Source of the DNA: Paludibacteraceae bacterium
Lineage (GTDB): Bacteria > Bacteroidota > Bacteroidia > Bacteroidales > Paludibacteraceae
Reading direction: 5' to 3'
NCBI GenBank assembly: GCA_017550055.1
Contig: JAFYMM010000086.1
Location: 1 to 9,648, forward strand
DNA: 9,648 nt
Made by a program: the position numbers and the translations under genes. Of the stretch, positions 4,682-9,648 are shown piece by piece. Positions within the stretch are counted from its first letter, which is position 1; each line of letters begins with the position of its first letter. The notes under the pieces are model-generated. The model did not search any database. It had not been told where the DNA came from and worked only from the letters and a program-made list of their open reading frames with translations.

Positions 4682-6385
4682 ATGAACCTTTATAAAGAAA
4701 ATCCGGCGCTTAAATTCCAACTTGGTCATCCTTTGATGGAAAAGATTGTTGAGCTCAAGGAGCAAAACTTTGCCGATAAAGATAAATATGATTATGCACC
4801 ACAAGATTTTGCTGATGCTATCGATTCATACGACCGTATCCTCGAAATCGTAGGTGAAATCTGTGGCGAAATCATCGCCCCTAATGCTGAGAGTGTTGAC
4901 CATGAGGGTCCACAAGTGGTGAATAACCGCGTAATTTATGCGCGTGGTACTCAAGAAAACCACGATGCTCTTGCTAAAGCTGGTTTGTATGGCATGTCGT
5001 TGCCTCGTCAATATGGCGGTCTTAACTTCTCGATGGTGCCATACGTGATGGCTGCTGAATTGGTGAGCCGCGCTGATGCTGGTTTTGCTAACATCTGGGG
5101 CTTGCAAGACTGTGCTGAAACTATTGCTGAATTTGCTACTGAGGAGATTAAAGCTGAGTTCTTGCCTCGCGTATGTGCTGGCGAAACTTGCTCTATGGAC
5201 CTCACTGAGCCTGATGCTGGTTCGGACCTCCAAGCTGTGCAACTCAAAGCTACGTTCAACGAAGAGGACCAAACTTGGTATCTCAACGGTGTGAAACGCT
5301 TTATCACTAACGGTGATGCGCAAATCAAACTTGTGCTTGCTCGCTCGGAAGAGGGTACTAACGACGGTCGTGGTCTTTCTTACTTCGTTTGCGACAACAA
5401 ACATGACGATCGCATCAAAGTGCGTCGTATCGAAAATAAATTGGGTATCAAAGGTTCGCCTACTTGCGAATTGGTGTTCACTAACGTGCCTGCTAAATTG
5501 GTGGGTACTCGCCGTATGGGTCTTATTAAATATGTGATGTCGTTGATGAACGGTGCACGTCTTGGTGTGGGTGCTCAATCGGTGGGTCTTTCGGCTGCTG
5601 CCTACGAAGAGGCTTTGTCTTATGCTAAAGACCGTCGTCAGTTTGGCAAAGCTATCATCGAATTCCCTGCTGTGTTCGAAATGGTGGCTATGATTAAAGC
5701 GAAACTCGATGCTTCTCGCGCTATTCTCTACGAATGCACTCGTTTTGTAGATGTATATAAAGCTTACGAAGCTATTGAGGCTACTCGCAAATTGACTCCT
5801 GAAGAAAAGGCTGACTACAAAGAATATCAACGCTTGGCTGATGCTTTCACTCCTATGTTGAAGATGTTTGCATCGGAATATGCTAACCAAAATGCTTACG
5901 ACTGTATCCAAGTGCATGGTGGTTCGGGCTTCATGAAAGATTATGCTTGTGAACGTCTTTATCGTGATGCTCGTATCCTCACTATCTACGAAGGTACATC
6001 GCAATTGCAAACTGTAGCAGCTATTCGCCACGTCACTACTGGTGGTTACCTCAAACAAATTCGCGCATACGAAGCTATGGAAATCAATCCTCGTTTTGCG
6101 GCTATTCGCGAGCGTTTGGTGGCTATGACTGCTAAATATGAAACTATCGTAAATGCAGCAGTTGAGACTAAAAATCAAGAATATATCGATTTCATTGCAC
6201 GTCGTATGGTGGAAATGGCGGGTCACATTATCATGACTTACCTCCTTATCATTGATGCAACTCGCGACGAACAATTCGCTACATCGGCAGAGGTTTATAT
6301 CAACTATGCAGAAGCAGAAGTTGAAAAACACTATGCATTCATCAACAACTTCAAAATGGAAGATGTAGAGAAATATAAAGCGTAA
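4682..6385 (+). CDS. Acyl-CoA dehydrogenase, long form with C-terminal extension
   Basis: This FAD enzyme interconverts an acyl-CoA and its 2-enoyl-CoA, exchanging electrons with ETF. The 567-residue protein has the N-terminal helical domain to about 170, the flavin-binding segment CSMDLTEPDAGSD (170-182), the beta domain with FITNGDAQ (207-214) and GIKGSPTCEL (255-264), and the C-terminal helical domain with DRRQFGKAI (317-325) and VHGGSGFMKDYACERLYRDAR (411-431). IYEGTSQLQ (435-443) carries the probable catalytic base Glu437. Classical short-chain enzymes are about 380 residues; this one has an insert of about 30 charged residues (357-388) and about 120 residues after the core, like the long bacterial ACAD_C type. 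Being last in the etfB-etfA operon makes it the likely direct partner of that ETF. A butyryl/crotonyl-type substrate is plausible but not shown by sequence. The start is set by the open frame just after repeat copy 2. Confidence 0.95.
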   Translation: MNLYKENPALKFQLGHPLMEKIVELKEQNFADKDKYDYAPQDFADAIDSYDRILEIVGEICGEIIAPNAESVDHEGPQVVNNRVIYARGTQENHDALAKAGLYGMSLPRQYGGLNFSMVPYVMAAELVSRADAGFANIWGLQDCAETIAEFATEEIKAEFLPRVCAGETCSMDLTEPDAGSDLQAVQLKATFNEEDQTWYLNGVKRFITNGDAQIKLVLARSEEGTNDGRGLSYFVCDNKHDDRIKVRRIENKLGIKGSPTCELVFTNVPAKLVGTRRMGLIKYVMSLMNGARLGVGAQSVGLSAAAYEEALSYAKDRRQFGKAIIEFPAVFEMVAMIKAKLDASRAILYECTRFVDVYKAYEAIEATRKLTPEEKADYKEYQRLADAFTPMLKMFASEYANQNAYDCIQVHGGSGFMKDYACERLYRDARILTIYEGTSQLQTVAAIRHVTTGGYLKQIRAYEAMEINPRFAAIRERLVAMTAKYETIVNAAVETKNQEYIDFIARRMVEMAGHIIMTYLLIIDATRDEQFATSAEVYINYAEAEVEKHYAFINNFKMEDVEKYKA

Positions 6386-6407
6386 TTTCCCTATAGACAA
6401 CAGATAG

Positions 6408-6446
6408 AAAAAAGCAGATTTGCATATAGAGCAAATCTGCTTTTTT
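6408..6446. terminator. Bidirectional intrinsic terminator between convergent genes
   Basis: A perfect 16-bp stem, aaaaaagcagatttgc (6408-6423) with its reverse complement (6431-6446), encloses a 7-base loop. It has A residues on one side and T residues on the other, so it can end transcription from both the dehydrogenase gene and the convergent transporter gene. Confidence 0.93.
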
Positions 6447-6462
6447 GTATTAAGGATAGATT

Positions 6463-8145
6463 TTAGTGAGATTGATGTAGTTTTACTTCGCGGGCTATTT
6501 TGGTGATAGCATCGCTTAGGGATTCGCATTCTTCGATTATGTCCATAAAGTGTATGCCTGATGAGTAGGAATGTGCCTCTTTGTTTACTTGGTCGATGTT
6601 GTAGACTTTGAGAGCATAGCGCAATTCGTTGACTTGCTCTTCGATGGTGAATATCTCTTTGCGGGCAGTCTCGTCAGTGAAATTAGATTTTACGCATAAT
6701 TCGAGGGCAGAGATGTGTTTGTCTACAAGGTTGAACATTTCGTTGAGTTTGTTATTTTGCGCTTCAGTGAAATTGATTTTTTCGCTATTGCGGCGCACTA
6801 CCGAACGAGATATGTTGAAGCAGCGGTCTGCTACACTTTCCACCTCGGTGGTGAGATAGAGATAATTGCGGATGCGATTTTTTAGGTCGGTTGAAATTGG
6901 TGTGGCGTCAATATCGTAGAGATAGTCGGCAATAGCATTTTCGGTTTGGTCGCTTGCACTTTCGTAGTTGGCTACGCGTTCGGCATATTTTTGAGCATTT
7001 TTGTCATTGTAGGTCGCAAGAGTGAGTGTGCGAGCTTCATCGAACATGCGGTGTGTGCGCTCGGTGTAGTGTTCAATCTCTTTTTCTGCTTCGATGAGAG
7101 ATAATTCGCCAGTAGGTAACATGCCTGTTGAGATAAATTGGAGTGCAAATTCGTTTTCTTCTCTTTTTTCTGGGATGATGTTACATACGATTTTCTCGAG
7201 AGGTTTTATTAGCCATATCATTATTAATGTGTTAGAGATATTGAACATAGTGTGGAACATAGATAGTGCATATAGTGAGTTGGCATTTTCTGTTGTGTTG
7301 CCACCTACCATCCATTCTATTAAGTTTATGAAAGGATAGAATATGATGAGTACCCAAATTACACCACAGATGTTGAACATTGTGTGTGATAAGGCTGCAC
7401 GACGAGCGTTTGTTTTGGCTGTGAGACCTGCAATGTTGGCTGTGATGGTAGTCCCTATGTTTTCGCCTAATACCATTGCTGCGCCAATTTCAAATGAAAT
7501 CCAACCTTGACTTAGCATGATGAGTGTAATTGCCATTGTGGCTGATGATGATTGCACTATGACTGTTAGGACGGAGCCTATTAGCAAGAAGAGTAGGATA
7601 GAGCCATAACCCATGTTGGTGTAGTCGGTGAGGAATTGTAACATTTCTGGGTTGGACTTGATGTCTGGTACGCTATTCTTGAGGTATTCGAGACCGATGA
7701 ATAGGAGCGAGAATCCTACCATTACTTCTCCGATGGATTTGCGACGGTCATTTTTAGAGAATATAAATAGCAAAGAGAAGCCTATTAGTGGGATGGCAAT
7801 GTTGGCAATTGAGAATTTGAAGCCTATGAGAGAAACAAGCCAAGCAGTGATAGTAGTGCCGATATTGGCTCCCATAATGACAGAGATTGACTCGGCAAGG
7901 GTGAGTAGTCCCGCATTTACGAAACTCACGACCATTACTGTAGTGGCAGATGAGGATTGAATGATAGAAGTGACGATGACACCTGTAAGTACGCCAAGTA
8001 GACGATTTTTGGTCATTGACGCCAAAATAGAGCGCATTTTGTTACCAGCCACCTTTTGTAGAGCTTCGCTCATCATGGACATACCAAAAAGGAAAAGTCC
8101 CAGAGCTCCAAGAAGTTGTAATACATCGATAATACCGAAATTCAT
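6463..8145 (-). CDS. Na/Pi cotransporter family protein with C-terminal PhoU-like domain
   Basis: The 560-residue inner-membrane protein belongs to the type II sodium/phosphate cotransporter family (NptA/YjbB-like). The family's inverted structural repeat is visible: QSSSATT (63-69) with GANIGTTITA (92-101), and QSSSATM (198-204) with GENIGTTITA (227-236). About eight to nine hydrophobic segments lie between residues 5 and 320, for example 8-24, 50-75, 115-130, 182-210, 260-280 and 300-320. Residues from about 345 to 560 are soluble, highly charged and helical, with repeats such as EVESVADRCFNISRSV (434-449) and DIIEECESLSDAI (535-547), as in PhoU domains. Family members move phosphate with Na+; the related E. 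coli YjbB favours export. No pst or pho genes adjoin it, so direction and regulation are open. It is a single-gene unit convergent with the etf operon, sharing the terminator at 6408-6446. Confidence 0.94.
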   Translation of the reverse strand: MNFGIIDVLQLLGALGLFLFGMSMMSEALQKVAGNKMRSILASMTKNRLLGVLTGVIVTSIIQSSSATTVMVVSFVNAGLLTLAESISVIMGANIGTTITAWLVSLIGFKFSIANIAIPLIGFSLLFIFSKNDRRKSIGEVMVGFSLLFIGLEYLKNSVPDIKSNPEMLQFLTDYTNMGYGSILLFLLIGSVLTVIVQSSSATMAITLIMLSQGWISFEIGAAMVLGENIGTTITANIAGLTAKTNARRAALSHTMFNICGVIWVLIIFYPFINLIEWMVGGNTTENANSLYALSMFHTMFNISNTLIMIWLIKPLEKIVCNIIPEKREENEFALQFISTGMLPTGELSLIEAEKEIEHYTERTHRMFDEARTLTLATYNDKNAQKYAERVANYESASDQTENAIADYLYDIDATPISTDLKNRIRNYLYLTTEVESVADRCFNISRSVVRRNSEKINFTEAQNNKLNEMFNLVDKHISALELCVKSNFTDETARKEIFTIEEQVNELRYALKVYNIDQVNKEAHSYSSGIHFMDIIEECESLSDAITKIAREVKLHQSH

Positions 8146-8398
8146 AATTTTATTTAGTTAGTTAGACAAATAATCTTTCACGTTGCAAAATTAGTGATAA
8201 GATGTTACAAAATTATTACAAAGCGGTTACGATGTTGTGAAATTTGAAGTGTAAAAAGTATTATAGGTAAAATAAATAATTTTTTTTTGCTCTATCTTAA
8301 ATGTCCGTTTACTACGGAGCAGTATGCTTGAAGCTTGCTAGAGGTTAGGGAGAGTTTTGGGGTAGGAATACACAATGAGATTGGGGAGTTGTATAAAT
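8146..8398. other. Intergenic region between the transporter and peptidase genes
   Basis: I see no coding region. The end next to the transporter is A/T-rich and holds promoter-like boxes for it. The rest (about 8260-8398) has an A/T tract and a G-rich stretch with no recognised RNA, repeat family or ORF. Confidence 0.5.
8186..8193 (-). promoter_or_regulatory. Possible -7 box for the Na/Pi transporter gene
   Basis: On the minus strand TAATTTTG fits TAnnTTTG and lies 40 bases upstream of the ATG. A second TAATTTTG occurs at 8208-8215. Neither has a clear TTG at the ideal -33 spacing, so the assignment is tentative. Confidence 0.4.
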
Positions 8399-8434
8399 AA
8401 AAAAACTCTCAAAATCTGAGACTTTGAGAGTTTT
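8399..8434 (-). terminator. Intrinsic terminator of the S9 peptidase gene
   Basis: A perfect 12-bp stem, aaaactctcaaa (8402-8413) and tttgagagtttt (8423-8434), has a 9-base loop. On the minus strand it ends in seven T residues and starts ten bases after the peptidase stop codon. Confidence 0.9.
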
Positions 8435-8444
8435 GTGTGGTATA

Positions 8445-9648
8445 TTATTTCAACCAGCGGTCGAGCCAGTTGAAGAAGCGGCGTTGCCAGAGAACACTGT
8501 TTTGTGGTTGGAGTACCCAGTGGTTTTCGTCAGGGAATATCAATAATTCGGCTGGGATGCCACGAAGTTTGGCTGCGTTATATGCACTCATACCTTGTGA
8601 TGCGAGGATACGGTAGTCGGTCTCGCCATGGATAACCATGATTGGAGTATCCCATTTATCTACGAATTTGTGAGGTGAGTTGGCGTATGTTTCAGCTGTT
8701 TTTGGGTCCCAATATGGACCGCCGAGGTCCCAATTAACGAAGAACATCTCTTCAGTTTCGAGATATTGTTGTTCGAGATTGAACATACCGTCGTGGGCGA
8801 TGAAGGCTTTGAAGCGACCTTCGTGGTGACCTGCCATCCAATATACTGAGTAGCCACCGAATGATGCACCTACGCAACCGAGGCGGTCTTTATCTACAAA
8901 TGGTTCGGCAGCAACAGCATCGATAGCAGAGAAGTAGTCGCGCATACATTGTCCGCCATAGTCTTTAGAGATAGCTTCGAGCCATTCTTGACCGAATCCA
9001 ACAAGTCCGCGACGGTTAGGAGCCACGATGATATAGTCGTTAGATGCCATGATTTGGAAGTTCCAACGATAGCTCCAGAATTGGCTTACAGGGCTTTGAG
9101 GACCACCTTGGCAGTAGAGAAGAGTTGGATATTTTTTAGCAGGGTCGAAGTTAGCAGGATAGATTACCCATACTAGCATCTCTTTGTCATCGGTAGTTTT
9201 CACCCAGCGAGGCTCAACTTTACCCATATTCACTTGGTCGAGGAGGTGTTTGTTTTCGAAAGTGATTTGAGTTTGCTCGCCATTTTCAGGGTTGATGCTA
9301 TACACCTCGTTTGGCATAGACATAGAGTGGCGCACACCGATGATTTTATTGCCACAGAGAGCAATTTGTTCGTAATCGTGTTGACCTTCGGTGAGTTGTT
9401 TGATTTCGCGAGTTTCGATATTTGCTTTATATGCTTGAGTGCAACCATGCCAGCAACTGATGAAATAGATGTGTTTGCCTTCGCTATCCCATTGCAAAGA
9501 GTTGGCATTTTGGTCGAAATTCTCAGTAATATATGTGCGAGTGCGAGTAGCGAGGTCTATCACAAAGAGGCGATTTTTGTCGCTTTCGTAGCCATCGTGT
9601 TCCATGCTTTCCCATGCGAGTTTAGTGCCGTCAGGTGAGAATGTAGGG
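8445..9648 (-). CDS. S9 family serine peptidase (prolyl oligopeptidase/DPP5-like), C-terminal part
   Basis: This is the C-terminal 400 residues of a larger peptidase; the frame is open to base 9648, so the Met at 9603-9605 is internal. Numbering is from that Met. The first part is the end of a beta-propeller, with a TolB/WD40-like repeat (FSPDGTKLAW just before Met1) and blades to about residue 125. The alpha/beta-hydrolase domain starts near 140: YCQGGP (164-169) for the oxyanion region, the nucleophile Ser248 in GASFGGYS, Asp330 in HGETDYRI and His362 in DENHWVLQP, so the triad is complete. The closest family by motif appearance is the S9 dipeptidyl-peptidase 5/acylaminoacyl-peptidase group, which in Bacteroidales trims dipeptides in the periplasm during peptide use. 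Any signal peptide lies outside the window, so location is inferred. Related full-length proteins are roughly 650-720 residues, so more than a third is missing. Confidence 0.93.
   Translation of the reverse strand, partial: PTFSPDGTKLAWESMEHDGYESDKNRLFVIDLATRTRTYITENFDQNANSLQWDSEGKHIYFISCWHGCTQAYKANIETREIKQLTEGQHDYEQIALCGNKIIGVRHSMSMPNEVYSINPENGEQTQITFENKHLLDQVNMGKVEPRWVKTTDDKEMLVWVIYPANFDPAKKYPTLLYCQGGPQSPVSQFWSYRWNFQIMASNDYIIVAPNRRGLVGFGQEWLEAISKDYGGQCMRDYFSAIDAVAAEPFVDKDRLGCVGASFGGYSVYWMAGHHEGRFKAFIAHDGMFNLEQQYLETEEMFFVNWDLGGPYWDPKTAETYANSPHKFVDKWDTPIMVIHGETDYRILASQGMSAYNAAKLRGIPAELLIFPDENHWVLQPQNSVLWQRRFFNWLDRWLK

Noticed and set aside
4826..6529. A 567-codon open frame on the minus strand opposite the dehydrogenase gene
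   Set aside because: It lies antisense to a gene with strong family motifs, spans the terminator, and its translation (rich in S, T, H, F and R) shows no recognisable domain; it follows from the codon bias of the true gene.
8287..8326. Hairpins around tgctc/gagca and ccgt/acgg between the transporter and peptidase genes as a small RNA
   Set aside because: Stems are only four to five base pairs, with no promoter or terminator pair around them.

Overview
The window looks like a chromosomal segment of a gut- or oral-type Bacteroidales bacterium. The supporting signs are the protein types (HsdS with a neighbouring tyrosine recombinase, FixA/FixB-like ETF, a long acyl-CoA dehydrogenase, a Na/Pi transporter with a PhoU tail, a DPP5-like S9 peptidase), A/T-rich leaders without Shine-Dalgarno sequences, and promoter-like TAnnTTTG boxes. 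The species cannot be named from this sequence.

Region 1 (1-1897) is a DNA-rearrangement locus. A start-less type I restriction specificity (hsdS) cassette runs leftward. It carries an in-frame TAA in its second target-recognition domain and continues past the left edge. Next to its 5' end is a complete, rightward tyrosine recombinase with all catalytic residues. The conserved junction sequence that opens each target-recognition domain is repeated 699 bp apart. A perfect 13-bp inverted repeat straddles the recombinase start. This is the layout of a silent partner in an invertible hsdS shuffling system; the expressed hsdS must lie outside the window. A strong hairpin terminator closes the recombinase gene.

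Region 2 (1898-6446) is an electron-transfer module, all rightward: etfB, etfA and a 567-aa acyl-CoA dehydrogenase. A promoter-like sequence precedes etfB and a bidirectional terminator follows the dehydrogenase. Together the proteins would oxidise or reduce an acyl-CoA/enoyl-CoA pair, with ETF carrying the electrons. The EtfB nucleotide-site motif is of the flavin-bifurcating/FixA kind. The two spacers inside this operon are unusually long because each is almost filled by a copy of the same folded repeat (3133-3388 and 4462-4666). These copies share terminal inverted repeats and small hairpins, but their inner arms lie in opposite orientation while the ends and the very centre keep the same orientation. 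This nested inversion is the most unusual thing in the window.

Region 3 (6447-9648) holds two leftward genes: a Na/Pi cotransporter family protein with a PhoU-like tail, and the C-terminal part of an S9 serine peptidase whose 5' end lies beyond the right edge. Each has its own 3' hairpin; the transporter shares the 6408-6446 one with the dehydrogenase.
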